A stretch of 64,000 nucleotides of DNA from Onthophagus taurus (GCF_036711975.1 NC_091968.1:8246001-8310000), one strand, 5' to 3'; numbered from the stretch's first letter, positions 19,401-30,215 are shown. Made by a program: numbers and translations. The notes: generated by a model from the sequence alone, not told the origin.

Positions 19401-22400
19401 ATTCATCACGATTTAAATTTCGTCTAGCACGCTCCATTATGTATTGCACGAATAACAGTTATCTTGTCAATTGGTAAAACAATTAAATGCCTACTTTTAT
19501 TTTAGAAGTGAGGTTTATTTACTTAAAAAACAAGCCCCTCATGAAAAGATATTATGATTTCAAAATTAAATATAGAAGACCTATACAAAAGGCGTAATAA
19601 TGAACAAATTATTATAACTGATATTAATGAATCGGAAATATATAATATTTCTCGAAATAAAACCAAAAGTCAGAGTGGTGCGTTAATTTTGCGGTTAAAT
19701 GTATATGAAGGAAATTATTTTATATAAAACTTCTTACTTGCTCGTATTTAAATATTTATTGGTACCGGTTTTTTAGCTGATGATGACTTAAAAGTCGAAA
19801 CCGGTACCAATAAATATTTAAATACAAGCATGTAAGAAGTTTTATATAAAATAATTTCCTTTATACACTGCGCAAAAAAATTAGGGGAACAGTTTTTCGA
19901 AATCTGTAACTTTTTAAGTAATAGTTTTAGGCAAATCAAATTTGGTTTACAACTCTTAGTTACTTCTAAGTTACACTTAAAAATGTAAATTAATAACGCA
20001 AAACAAAGTGGAAAAAATGTCAAGTATGCATTAAATTCGCGAATGTAAGCCTACTAAATATGACAAATGAATACAGTTGTCAATTTTCGTTGATGTGGCA
20101 TCTTAGTGAAGCGCAAGTTGCTCGTGCTGTCGCCCTTATTCAGCATGGCCACTTTATTCGACATGTTAGCAGAGATCTTCGAGTTTCCCCTTCTGTTATT
20201 CAGAGTTTATGGAATTGGTTTTGGGGGACTGGCCATCATGTTAGAAGAGCTGGACAAGGTCGAAATCGAAAAACTACTCAAAATCAAGACCGATTTGTTG
20301 TCTACGTACGCGTACTGCCACAGCACGAGGCCTCCTAAACGACTCAAAACGAGCACATGGAATAGAAATTCCTGATCAAACTGTTAGAAACAGATTAAAA
20401 GAAGCGAATTTGAAACCTAGAAGACTTGTCCGCGCACCACGCCTTACGCAGCATAACAAAGCAGCGCGAAGGAGGTTTGCTCTGGATCACAGAGATTGAC
20501 AACTTCGGCACTGGACGCCTGTACAGTTTACAGACGTGTCGAGATTTCGTTTAACTCGTTGCGATGGTCGAGTACGTATATATAGACGTCGTGGTGACCG
20601 CTACGCAGCCGCTACTAAACAGGAAGTGGATAGATTTGGTCGGAGATCTGTTATCGTTTGGGGTGGAATCAGTGTTGTTAAATACCCGGGGTTATTTATT
20701 TTCAAGGGTAAATTTCCTGGATATATACCCCGGGGTATTTACCCAAGATGGGTATTTAGAAGTATTTATAAAATTTAATTTAAATTGAGTTGGTGGCAGT
20801 TTTGCAAGCACTTCAAGAATACAGAGTCGATTATCAATAACCAAACTCATTTATAACATCTGCAAGAATGCTACAATGACGATAAAATCGCATGAAAGTA
20901 CTAAAGAGAGTAGAAGTATTAAAGTATTGATAATGAGTAAACCAAGGCCATACAATGTTGAACCCAAATTGTTCATCACAGTCCTGAAGAGTGCATTTAA
21001 ACAACTGGATTGGACCCAAAAACGCATTTAACATTGATAGCAAATGCCTAAGTAATTGGGACGATAAAGTTCTTATTTCGGATAGCTTTAGAGAGATGAA
21101 ACTAATGCTGAACGACTTAAACGTATGCGCAAGAGTCGGGCTAAATATCAACGTGGAGAAATCAAAATTTATGACAAATCTTGTTCCTAACTCTAACATC
21201 AACATTGGGGATAATGACATTGAGAAGGTGGACAACTATGTATATCTTGGCCATGAGGTTCGTGTATCGAGAGAACTAAACAGAAAGATCACACTCGCAT
21301 GGGCAGCCTACGGGAAGCTTAAAGACATCTTCAAGAGCTATATTCCTATATACAAGGTGTCATTTTGTTGTAAGCGATTTGTTTAATCACTTTTTGAAAA
21401 TGATGTCTAATAGGTGGCTTCCCCCAGCTGTCACCACAAAATCTGCTTCTTTTTCGACGTTTCTCATCACTTTTGCGAGTGTTTCGGGCGTTATTTCGGT
21501 GATTTCTTGGCGTATGTTGGTCTTAAGTTGCTCGAGTGTGTCTGACTTGATGATATAAAGGTTCCTAAGGTATCCCCACAGGAAAAAGTCAGGAGGCGTT
21601 AAATCAGGCGAACGCACAACAATCAATTTGGAAACATGGTATGCAGCAAATCCATATTAATAGAGCAGTATGGCACGTTACACCATGTTTCTGGAACCAG
21701 TATTCCTCCATGCCATTTTCTTCGAGTTCAGTTGACCGTCACCGTCGCGCCATTATCACGCTCTTAAATATCGACACTTACAGCAGCTATAGCGTCATCA
21801 TTACGGCGTGTACGGGTCTTAACTTTGGGCTTCGATGTTGCTAAAGAACCACTGGCATTGAATTTCTCTACAAAATTTCGAATTGTCTTGGCTGTGGGCG
21901 TTGCACAACGGCGATATTTTTCTGTGTACACGCGTTGAGTAAGACTAGCAGAGGAACTTTTATGGATATAAAATTTCACACTTTCTGCACGTTCTCTAGA
22001 TGTGTGGTTAAAATTGTACTACAATGACGTTTCCAATGCGCCATCAAACATGGCGATTTGACAGGAGGGTCAAAGTAACGCAAAGATATATGGAAAGGTC
22101 GATGCTGGGTGTAACCCCGAGGGGTTACACTACATACTAAATGAAAACCTATGAAGAAGAACTGGCGTAAATGATGTGGTCAACATTGTGGCAAAGCTTG
22201 ATGATAACTTAATGTAATCTAAATTATGACAGATTCGTGTGATGATAATACGTTTTCGATAGTTGGCAATTCCTCGTCTTCAACGTCCATTTCATCATCT
22301 TCCTCTTCATTTTTTTCGGAATCTAATATATTTTTACTTGTATTTTTACTTTTATACGTACTGTTTGGTCCGGATAAATACCGGGTATTTACCTAGCGCC

Positions 22401-24960
22401 CATCACTGTAGACAACAGAACTGTTCTTGTTGTTGTTCCTGGTAGACTAAATGCCATGAATTACATCGAAAACATCTTGGAGGACCATGTGGTGCCTGCT
22501 ACATATGGCGTCGGTCAAAATTTCATCCTAATGCAGGACAATGCAAAGCCACATACCGCCGGCATCACCAGAAACTTTTTGCAAGAACGTGAAATTCAGG
22601 TCATGGAATGGCCGGCGTTAAGTTCTGACCTGAATTCTATTGAACACGTGTGGGATCAACTTCACCGACGTGTTCGCAAGCGCCTTAATCCACCATTAAC
22701 CATACAGAAACTGACACAAGCCCAGATTGAGGAATGGGAAAGCATACCCATTCCTCAAGAATCTTTTCGCAAACTAGTGCGAATTATGCCATGCAGGTGT
22801 GAGGAAGTTATTCGTGTTGGTGGAGGGCATACATGTTATTAAACCTCACCAATCCACAAAAAACCAGACTGTCATCGATACTAAGAGAGTCCTATCGACT
22901 TTGTTTTGCGTTATTAATTTACATTTTTGAGTATAACTTAGAAGTAACTAAGAGTTGTAACATTGTTTTTGTAATTTTCTAAATAAACCAAATTTCATTT
23001 GCCTAGAACTATTATTTAAAAAGTTACTGATTTCGAAAAAAGTGTTTCCCTAATTTTCGGGGAACTAATTTTCGACGTTACACTAAAACCTCGATGTAAC
23101 GGATTAATACGGGGAAGGCAATGTCCGTTATAGATCAATAAAAATATACAATAATCTCGCGCTGAATAACAAATAAAATTAGACTAATACTAGCACTAGA
23201 ACTCACACTAGACCTAGAACTAGAAACATTCCGTTTAGCTGTACCTCTCTTAAGACGGCTGGTAGGTGATAGGTAGCACTAGTTAGTATAAAATATCACT
23301 ATGTTGCATATTTTTATTCAACTAAACTAGAACTAACACTAGTACTAGAAAGTATCGGGTTTAGCCGTTTTGAGAGACGTGCGGCTCAACCTGATTGTTT
23401 ATAGTTCTCGGTCTAGTGTTGGTTCTAGTTTTACACTATCACTATCCCTAGAGCTAACACAAGACCTTGAACTAGAATCATTCGGGTTTAGCCGTCTTGA
23501 GAGACGTGCGGCTAAACCCGAATGTTTCTAGTTCTCTGTCTAGTGTTAGTTCTAGTTTTACACTAGGACTAACCCTAGAACTAACACAATACCAAGAACT
23601 AGAATCATTCCGTTTTAGCCGTCTTGGGAGACGTGCGGCTAAACCCGAATGTTTCCAGTTCTGAGTCTAGTGTTAGTTCTAGTTTTACACTAGCACTATC
23701 CTTAGAGCTAACACAAGACCTTGAACTAGAATCATTCGGATTTAGCCGTCTTGAGAAACGTGCGGCTAAACCCGAATGTTTCTAGTTCTCGGTCTTGTGT
23801 TAATTCTAGTGGCAGTGCTAGGTAGCGCTAGTTAGCATAAGATATTACTATGTTGTATATTTTTATTGAATTAAAACTAGAACTAACACTAGACTTAGAA
23901 CTAGAAAGTCAGACGCACGGGTAAACCCGATGTTTTCTAGTGCTAGATCTAGTGTTAGTTCTAGTTTTACACTAGGACTATCACTGAAACTAACATAGGA
24001 CCTTGAAGTAGAATCATTCAGGTTTAGCTGTCTTGAGAGACGTGCGGCTAAACCCGAATGTTTCTTGTTCTCGGTCTAGTGTTAGCACTAGTTTTACACT
24101 AACACTATCCCTAGAGCTAACACAAGACCTTGAAATAGAATCATTCGGGCTTAGCTGTCTTGAGAGACGTGTGGCTAAACCCGAATGTTTCTTGTTCTAG
24201 GTCTAGAGTTAGTTCTAGTTTTACACTAGAACTAACAAAAGACTAGAGTCATTCGGGTTTAGCAATACTAAAAGACGTGAGGCTAAACCCGAATGTTTGT
24301 AGGCTGTCGCCAACATCTCGAATTTTCTTAGTATAATTTTTGTTTAAAACTGACCAATAACAACCCTTCATTTTAGCGCTTTAATTTGAAAACACTCCTT
24401 CGAATTAAAAAATAGAGTACTATAGCTTTATTTAAAATTGTGATGGTTATAATTTATTGCTTTTAGATCATTGTATGCATCTAAGGGAAAAATCTGGTGG
24501 CGATAAAAATTTATTTAGCGTTGAAAGAAAAATGAAACGATTACAAAAAAGGCAAGAAAAAATTAATGAAAAACTCTATGAAAAAGAAAAAAATAAAACT
24601 AACGTTTTTGATTTTTTAAATGACACATTAACGTTAACAAAAAATGTTAATCAAAATAATGTACAAAATGGGAACGTTAAAGGTAATCAAAGTTTTCGGG
24701 ATGAAATTAAAGGTGAAACATCGAGAAGTTTAAATGTGTCCATATTAAAAATCGAAGAAGAAGTGAAACGCATTGAACGGGAATTGTTTAAAATAAAAGA
24801 TTCGTTAACGCGGCATCAAAGAGGAAGTCAGATTTATAAAAGTTTGAAGATGAAACAACATCATTGTTTACATCAAATCCAAGTTTTAGAAGAGAGGAAA
24901 AAAAATATTAAATGTGAACAGAGCGTTAGAAGTGATAAGAAGAAACTGACGATTTTTTAA
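16424..24960 (+). CDS. ZGPAT: ZGPAT homologue (CCCH zinc finger and G-patch protein)
   Basis: Three exons, 16424-16465, 16517-17459 and 24467-24960, encode about 492 residues. Exon 1 gives 14 residues (MDQNQEVIKEYKQQ); intron 1 is 51 bp, phase 0; intron 2 is 7,007 bp, phase 1, and joins PPGKSL to DHCMHLRE. Domains: N-terminal helix; YHNAMI block; CCCH finger at about residues 144-163 (C-x7-C-x6-C-x3-H in PCPYFLETECKFSEEKCRFSH); Tudor-like segment at about 184-235 (GTKILAKKSDKLWYRGHV); acidic Ser/Asp stretch; G-patch at about 285-325 (GIGGKLMSKMGYIIGSGLGK); C-terminal basic coiled coil ending RSDKKKLTIF. In vertebrates this nuclear protein acts as a transcriptional repressor and spliceosome-associated G-patch factor; that role here is inferred from family. 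AATAAA lies at 25121. Domain order and length match the family. Confidence 0.93.
17473..17499 (+). repeat. candidate terminal inverted repeat, left
   Basis: TACTCTATTTTTTAATTCGTAGGAGTA; pairs with the reverse complement of 24394-24419 with about two mismatches. Confidence 0.55.
17762..18060. mobile_element. MITE remnant with CAGGGTGATTCGAAAAACCG end
   Basis: Begins with CAGGGTGATTCGAAAAACC after TA, the terminal type shared by many MITEs in this window. The opposite end is not present here; the sequence runs into the LINE fragment. No coding signal. Confidence 0.5.
18061..18871 (-). pseudogene. LINE ORF2 C-terminal fragment in Tc1 element
   Basis: The minus strand reads RRILTTVIQSVVLYAAPTWE, a LINE connection region, with SVGVLAGCPPMDLLVWERAR downstream. 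After frame breaks comes ITGHGVFATYLHIIKK with CERDTPQHTIFEFERF, the GHG...C/H-rich tail typical of Jockey/R1-type ORF2. It is fused in frame to the Tc1 transposase at about 18872, producing a chimeric open frame that is only an insertion junction. Confidence 0.8.
18872..19449 (-). pseudogene. Tc1-like transposase, N-terminal and central part
   Basis: In several frames: MERARRNLNRDECVQIVTLS with an HTH (GLTNRELGRRFFMAHTTVGR), a second DNA-binding segment (LSEVYGTDVSQDTIRRLR), YYLRMNHGFALYVLI replacing the first-Asp region, and the block YGGASVLVWDGISLTARTEL (GG-S-V-WGGIS of Tc1 enzymes). Frameshifts near 19020-19280 and loss of everything C-terminal of ISLTARTEL make it inactive. Confidence 0.85.
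19706..19863. repeat. near-perfect palindrome carrying a hammerhead core
   Basis: Two ~65-bp arms (left GGAAATTATTTTATATAAAA..., ending GGTACCGGTTTT; right AAAACCGGTACC..., ending TTTTATATAAAATAATTTCC) mirror each other almost exactly around the motif at 19777-19806. It looks like two PLE tails joined head to head. Confidence 0.8.
19777..19806 (+). ncRNA. hammerhead ribozyme-like motif in palindrome
   Basis: Canonical core CTGATGA, stem II GACTT with AAGTC, GAAA, palindromic stem III ACCGGT and triplet GTA. Stem I is weak (AG/CC at the junction, then A-U pairs), so activity is uncertain. Confidence 0.65.
20096..20674 (+). pseudogene. Tc1-like transposase, N-terminal part
   Basis: Helix-turn-helix SEAQVARAVALIQHGHFIRH with RDLRVSPSVIQSLWNWF, GRNRKTTQNQDRF, then after a frameshift near 20330 HGIEIPDQTVRNRLKEANLK and RRFALDHRD. 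The first catalytic Asp block reads VQFTDVSRFRLTRCDGRVRI, with S for the usual E after TDV. It ends FGRRSVIVWGGIS at the insertion. Confidence 0.85.
20930..21354 (+). pseudogene. LINE reverse transcriptase fragment (RTE-like)
   Basis: Reads DKVLISDSFREMKLMLNDLN, ARVGLNINVEKSKFMTNL, VDNYVYLGHEVRVSRELNRK and ITLAWAAYGKLKDIFKS. This is the palm/thumb region after the YADD of RTE-type and related insect LINEs (YxYLG-H motif). Only ~120 residues survive. Confidence 0.8.
21387..22060 (-). pseudogene. mariner-like (DUF4817-type) transposase, internally deleted
   Basis: N-terminal HTH ESVKFYIHKSSSASLTQRVY followed by TAKTIRNFVEKFNASGSLAT (21764-22010). The C-terminal DDE end RSPDLTPPDFFLWGYLRNLY (21387-21626) includes the third catalytic Asp. 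The middle, with the other two catalytic residues, is deleted. Confidence 0.85.
22402..22842 (+). pseudogene. Tc1-like transposase, C-terminal part
   Basis: Continuation of 20096-20674: RTVLVVVPGRLNAMNYIENI, second Asp in FILMQDNAKPHTA, and the third acidic region WPALSSDLNSIEHVWDQLHR (DDE-type, E in SIEHVWD). The open frame ends EEVIRVGGGHTCY, the usual Tc1 C-terminus. Intact in itself. Confidence 0.88.
23180..24310. repeat. tandem palindromic satellite (~127-bp unit)
   Basis: At least six units. In each, CATTCGGGTTTAGCCGTCT and AGACGTGCGGCTAAACCCGAATG form a ~27-bp hairpin around TGAG, flanked by CTAGAAC / GTTCTAG and (C)TAGTGTTAGTTCTAGTTTTACACTAG spacers. The marker GTGCGGCT recurs at about 23505, 23633, 23760, 24042 and 24169 (spacing 127-128, with one longer variant unit). 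Longer variants carry AGGTAGCACTAGTTAGTATAAAATAT. Related single units lie at 13920 and 15370. Confidence 0.85.
24394..24419 (-). repeat. candidate terminal inverted repeat, right
   Basis: ACTCCTTCGAATTAAAAAATAGAGTA, the inverted partner of 17473-17499, just upstream of the intron acceptor. Confidence 0.5.
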
Positions 24961-25149
24961 GTTTTTTTTCTCTTTGCGTATTAAAAGGTAATATTAATAT
25001 TTTATATTTATAAATATATAATTAGTTCAAAAAAGTATTCTTATTGATAAGTAAATATAAAAGGGTTTGTTAACATATATTTAATGAGTTTTATTGATCG
25101 ATTAACAAAACAAAATTGTAAATAAACCCTGTATTGCAATATTACTTAA

Positions 25150-25880
25150 TAATATTACAATTACTGTCTTTTTTTTGCAAAAGTAACATCTTCTTTTCAC
25201 TCCAGTTGAAATCTGAGCGTTTTCTGCTTCTGTAGTACTGGTTCGTGTTGCTTCTTATCTTTGTCGCACTTCTTTTGGTAAGTTGGTTACTTGTGAAGGA
25301 CGTTTGAAATGATCCTCCGTCATGGCCAATGAGAGATCCCTGAGAAACACTCTTCTTCTTGGATATGAATTGTTATTTGCAGCATGGATTATTTTTGAGC
25401 ATTAATTCCAGCAATATTCATTAAATGGTAAAAAATTACCATAGGCCATCGACTAGTATTTCTGGCGACGTCGTATGTAACGCACAACTTATCATTTACA
25501 TCAACTCCTCCTTTAGTGGAGTTGCAAAAGAGAACAATTTTTGGTTTACCACTATTTACGTCAACAAAATCGTCATTATGCATACTTGACGCAAGAATAT
25601 CAGTTTTGTTCTTACGCGATATAAACGACACTACAGTAACATCTTCTTGGTAACCAAACATACTGGATTGCTCTGCTTTGTGTTTTCTGACAGTTCCCAC
25701 ACAAGTCAATTTATGTTCTTTCAGTAATGTTGAGATCAGTGGAAATGAAGTAAACCATTTATCTACTGCTACATTTCGACCTGTTCCTGAAATGGGAGTG
25801 ATAAGTCCTCGAACAATACTCCAGGCATTAATGTCAACAGCGTAGGGCTCCTTTGGGGACGCTACAGAGATCAACAAAGC
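25150..25880 (-). pseudogene. piggyBac transposase C-terminal half
   Basis: The minus strand 25389-25877 reads NVAVDKWFTSFPLISTLLKE, HKLTCVGTVRKHK, then KPKIVLFCNSTKGGVDVNDK and SRWPMVIFYHLMNIAGINA, the conserved piggyBac order, with the last Asp of the catalytic DDD(D) set in GGVDVND. Downstream, through broken frames, are FLRDLSLAMTEDHFKRPSQV and a cysteine-rich end RRCYFCKKKT. The N-terminal half is missing and no terminal repeats are recognisable. Confidence 0.88.
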
Positions 25881-25884
25881 TATT

Positions 25885-26860
25885 GAAATGTATCGTGTAA
25901 ATTTTAAATTTATGGCGAAGAATCGATCCCTGGGGGACCCCAGACCTTATCTCCAAAGTACTCGACTTTACCTGATCAATACTGACTGATTGAATCCTGC
26001 CTTTAAGGTAATTTTTAAAAAAGCTAATGAGACAGAATCAAACCCGATATGGTCAAGAATTGATATTAACAAGTCTTAGTTTAGAGTATCGAATGCTCTG
26101 GAGAAATCGAACATCCCCAGAAGAGACATTCTATTGGAGTCAGACGGAGTCCTTCCCTGAAACCAGACTGATTCACTAGAACAATGCGGTCAACCTTCAG
26201 AAACTCCGTCAAAATGCTTATGGGTCTTAGGCATGAGTATTCGTTTGGACTTGGTACCTTCGGTACCGGTATCACGATGAACCTTTTCCATATTGAAGGG
26301 AAAACACCTTCTAATAGACAAGTATATAATATTTGTTATATAAGGTAAGATTACAGGACGAGCCATTTCTATAAATTTAATGGCAATACGATCAGCACCC
26401 ACAATATTATGTAATTCAGCTAAAATATCACTCTCGGACACCAACTTAAATGAGAAAACAGCAGGGCCAAATTTTGCCTTACCAAAGTCATTAATCAAAT
26501 TATCAACCCTACAGTGGCCATAACATTGAACTTCAAAAAGAAGTTATTTAGTTCGTCGCCGTTTTTTAAGTATTATGGACGAGAATAAACCTTACATTGT
26601 AATAAATTGTTTTTTCGCAACACTTTCCATGGGTTAGCAGAATTCTGTATACCGTGAGTAATGTAAGCACGATTTTCACACTTAAACTGTTTGTTCCAGT
26701 CAGGCTGACATTTGGTTTTTTCAATTTTGACAGAGCTTCATCTCTTAAGTCCCGCATCAATATAACATTATCAGTAAGCCATGGACAGCGATTCTTGGCA
26801 CAAGTTACTCGCACACGGGAAGCTTATATGTCAATAGCTGAGATCAACAAATGATTTAGC
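25885..26860 (-). pseudogene. LINE 1: Jockey/CR1-like ORF2 fragment
   Basis: Order on the minus strand: RVTCAKNRCPWLTDNVILMR (post-endonuclease linker), FSFKLVSESDILAELHNI, VIPVPKVPSPNEYSCLRPIS, VLVNQSGFREG, FDFSRAFDTLN (metal-binding Asp of the RT) and RSGVPQGSIL. It stops at about 25885 where the piggyBac sequence begins, and contains several frameshifts and a stop after FDTLN. Confidence 0.85.
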
Positions 26861-26889
26861 AAGTTTACCTTGTCGTCAATGACATAATA

Positions 26890-29408
26890 ATAAGTTTATT
26901 GAATATGCATCAAAATGTACAATATTCTCGTCAAATAAAAGTCGTAATAATAATGACAATAAAGAAAACAGGTATTCATTAGTTTATTTTCACTGCTGCA
27001 AAGTATTCGTCTATGGAGTAGAATTCCTAGACATATTCAATGTTTTGAAATGGGGTTAGATATATAGTTGAAATTTTTTTGTGATTTTTTGTTCTGTGGT
27101 ATGGTAGTTTGATGTCATCTCCTTGTCTGGTGCAGTGGAGGTGAGACTCTGTAATTGTGGTTAGTGAAACCGTTTTTGTGTATATAGTCTAGACACGTAA
27201 ATATATATGATGATGGTAATGTCGGTATTTTTAGAGTTTTAAAATGACCTCTACAACTCTGATTTTGTTTTAGACCTACTAGCATTCTTATCGCTTTCTT
27301 TTGTAGTTTGAAAACTTCTTTTAGGTCACTGGAAGCACCCCATATTGCTATGCCATACACCGCCATGCTATGCGAAATGCACATTTCGTGATTTAGCCGA
27401 TGGTAAGTTTATTACCATTACTTTCAAACAATACATTAAAGTTGCTAGTTTCTTTTTAAGCTGAGATATGTGCTCTGACCAACTCAAGGTTTCCGTAAAC
27501 ACCACGCCAAGGAATTTGGTCTTTTGATTTGTAACGATCATTGGCTTTCGTACAAAACGTGAGTAACTTGGTTTTAGTTTTATTTGATTGTAATTTGTTC
27601 GAGTTGAACCACTTTTCTGCCTGAACCATTGTTGTACTAGTTTTTTTCTGAAGTTTTTCAATATCCTTTTCCACATTTATGAAAGAAGTATCGTCCGCAT
27701 AAAGACAGAGTGAATCCGATGCTACAAAATCCGGCAGATCATTAATGTAGATCAAAAAGACTCCTGTTTCGACTCTCTTCCACTCCGATATTTCACCTTT
27801 CCGGTGAGTTTGTTGTTGTCGCTGATCCAGATATGAAACTATCAGGTTAAGGGCCTTATCTTTTATTCCGTAATTATTCAATTTCTTAGTAAGAATGTCA
27901 TGATTTACAAGATCAATAGCCTTGCTAAGGTCACAAAGGCGATTTGAGTATATTTTTGTTCATCAAAACCTCTTATGATTACTTGTAATACATCACTGCT
28001 TAATGTATTACAAGTGTTTGTGGATTTACCTGGTTCATAACCGTGTTGGTAAGTCGTTAATAAGTTTTCATAAGTCAGATAATGAAGTAAACTCTTCTTT
28101 ATGACAATTTCCAACATTTTGGACATTGTTGGTAGGACAGAGATTGGACGATAATTATTCAGGTCATTGGGATCTCCAAGTTTCTGTATTGGTATAATTT
28201 TCCCGTATTTTAGTTCTTCTGCAAAAATTTCCTCTTTGATACATTTATTGAAAATGTCTGTTAGTTGTTTAGAAACACAAGTAATAAGTTGTGTTTCTAA
28301 CTTCTTTTAAGAGTTTTGTTGATAATTCGTATACAGGTCCCATGCGGTTATTATAAACATTTCGAAAAAAATTTATTAGAAACATCGCTTCAGAATAATG
28401 TATCCTACAATCGTATAATACTCTGATGCGGAAGATACCGGACACCTGTATATCCAATGTACTCGGTTTTTTCAGGTCTTTTAGTATTTGTATCAGTTCC
28501 CCTTCCTCTAAGTCCGTAATCTGATTAAGCGACGTTTTTGTTTCTTTCTGTTTCGATAGTAGAAATGAATTTGTATTATTCGAATTGTTGCTAGAGTCTA
28601 ATTGCCTGCAGTTTACGAATGAGTCATTCAAAACGTTTATGTTTAAGTTAGAGGGCTTTTGCGATTTTGTTTCACCTGTTCCGCATTCTTTCTTAACAAG
28701 CTTCCAACCGACTGCGACTTATTCTCAGAACTTTGAATAAATCTACCATTTGTTTCTTTGCCACATCTATTTCTACTCTATACTTTTTTTCAAATTATTA
28801 TACGTATCGTTTAGGTTGAGGTCTTGATTTACGGTTATTATTGTGTTCAAGGCATCTAACTGATTTTTCATTTTCTTTTATGTTTCTGTTTCCCATTTTT
28901 ACAATTCATTTTTGAATCTTTTGTTATGATTTCAGGAAAAGGTGAATTATAGCAGTGTAGGTAGTTAGCGTGGAAATATGTATAGTTATTTTGTGCATCT
29001 GCATTTGCTACGTAAGACCAGTCACAATCTGTCAGCAAGACTTTGAATCTTTCACTATTTCTCATCGTAAAGTTGCGGCGTTTAATCGTTTTACGTTTTC
29101 TTTTTCCAGGTACCAAGCTAAAGGTCAGTATTTGAGCAAGATGGTCTCCAAGGTGAAAATTTACTGTTTCCAACTTAAGAACTAATAAGAATTTGTCAGT
29201 AAAAATATTATCAACACATCTCTTACCCCCAAGCCGGAAAGCTTCACAACATAACGGGTAAAAAATTCGCTCATTGTTATAATAAGATCATTCTTTAAAG
29301 TTGTATTTTCATTTATACAAAGATTGAAATCACCCATAATAAATATTCTTTTATTCAATTGTGTATCTGTTATATAATATAATATATCATACAATCTATG
29401 CATGAACT
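26890..29408 (-). pseudogene. LINE 2: Jockey/CR1-like ORF2, decayed, main part
   Basis: From 5' to 3' on the minus strand: endonuclease block RIFIMGDFNLCINENTTLKN (29182-29403), GVRDVLIIFL, linker, RT blocks MLEIVIKKSLLHYLTYENLL and TTYQHGYEPGKSTNT, the catalytic LYADDTSFI (27456-27881), then SHSMAVYGIAIWGASSDLK and IPTLPSSYIFTCLDY. The C-terminus FQNIEYV-EFYSIDEYFAAVK ends near 26975, followed by a short 3' UTR. Frame is broken at least six times. The endonuclease N-terminus lies at 32450-32720, separated by an insertion of LINE 3. Confidence 0.85.
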
Positions 29409-29850
29409 CATCTTTATTTATTTTTATTTATTCGTTTCGGGATGCAGACAGGTTACCCCAATAAAGCATCCACTAAACTTACAAACAAAATACAGATATA
29501 ACATAATAAGTCCTAAACTATAAAGCTAAACAGACATGAAAGAAAAAAAACAAAAATACAATCCAAAAGCAACAACTAAAAGTAAATTTCAACTCAAAAT
29601 TTCAGTCAATGTTGGGAAGCAACATACAGTTCTTTTTAAACGACACAAAAGAATAATTAAAAATATCAATCGACTGGCAAACTTTATTATAACAATTTAA
29701 TATACGCAGGATAGGCGAATTAGTATACGCATTAGACACCGAAGGAGGTATTCTAAACAAAAAACTATCGCGAGTGCGATATTGCGGGACATTAAAACTA
29801 ATTAAAGATAAGAGTTCTGGGTTATCAATAAGCCCGGTAACCAGTTTATA
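29409..29850 (-). pseudogene. LINE 3: C-terminus and 3' UTR
   Basis: The minus strand reads VTGLIDNPELLSLISFNVPQ, FRIPPSVSNAYTNSPILRIL and IDIFNYSFVSFKKNCMLL, a Jockey-type ORF2 end, then a stop, ~200 bp of 3' UTR and an A-rich tail (AATAAATAAAAATAAATAAA on the minus strand) at 29409-29432. It is split from 31973-32450 by the mariner-like element. Confidence 0.82.
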
Positions 29851-30215
29851 CAGGGTGATTCATAAGTAATGGGCCAAATTGTAAATGTACGTTCAGGAGG
29901 CCAAAATAATAATATTTTCATTAACAATAATGGGTCTTAGTCTGCTCCTTACTGAGATGCAGGATGTTAAAGCGAAAACAATAAAATAGATTTTTGTTAA
30001 TAGATCAGCTACTTTTCTACATAATGACTCATAGTTGACTTATAGTTTTTGTAAGGGTGAACAATAATGTGTGAGAGGATTTGAGTTAACTCGTAGATGT
30101 CGCCACATGCGCCATATGAATTATGAAACGTCAATGAGCTTTTACGTTTAATGAATAGTTTAAAACATTTTATTGTTAAGTAAACTGATTCATTCTTGTC
30201 CTAACATAAATCAAA

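Larger units (their letters stand above)
17736..19695 (-). mobile_element. Tc1-like transposon, decayed and invaded
   Basis: The ends ACTGCAAAATTAACGCACCACT and AGTGGTGCGTTAATTTTGCGGT are inverted and flanked by TA. A Tc1-type transposase lies on the minus strand at 18872-19449. A MITE end (from 17762) and a LINE fragment (18061-18871) replace the transposase C-terminal half. Confidence 0.8.
20675..22401. mobile_element. insertion splitting the Tc1 transposase, possibly hAT-like
   Basis: Flanked by ATCAGTG (20668-20674) and ATCACTG (22402-22408), an imperfect 7-8-bp duplication. The ends share TTAAATACCCGGGGTTATTTA / GATAAATACCGGGTATTTA in inverted form. It contains a LINE RT scrap and a mariner-like remnant, so it is itself composite. 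Family assignment is tentative. Confidence 0.5.
19866..23078 (+). mobile_element. Tc1-like transposon with ~200-bp terminal inverted repeats
   Basis: TA-flanked. The left end CACTGCGCAAAAAAATTAGGGG mirrors the right end (...CTAATTTTCGACGT), and the arms include TTTGGTTTACAACTCTTAGTTACTTCTAAGTTA and its complement at 22920-22990. The transposase runs 20096-22842 but is split by an insertion at 20675-22401. Confidence 0.85.
17460..24466 (+). other. ZGPAT intron 2, transposon-packed
   Basis: Donor TTAG|GTTAAC and acceptor TTGCTTTTAG|AT. It holds two Tc1-like elements, two LINE scraps, a mariner-like remnant, a hammerhead palindrome and a satellite array. TACTCTATTTTTTAATTCGTAGGAGTA sits 13 bp after the donor and its inverted relative sits ~47 bp before the acceptor, so much of the intron may have grown inside one founder element. 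Confidence 0.85.

Noticed and set aside
23080..23179. AACCTCGATGTAACGGA as a pogo/Tigger terminal repeat
   Set aside because: The word resembles such ends but no inverted partner or transposase was found.
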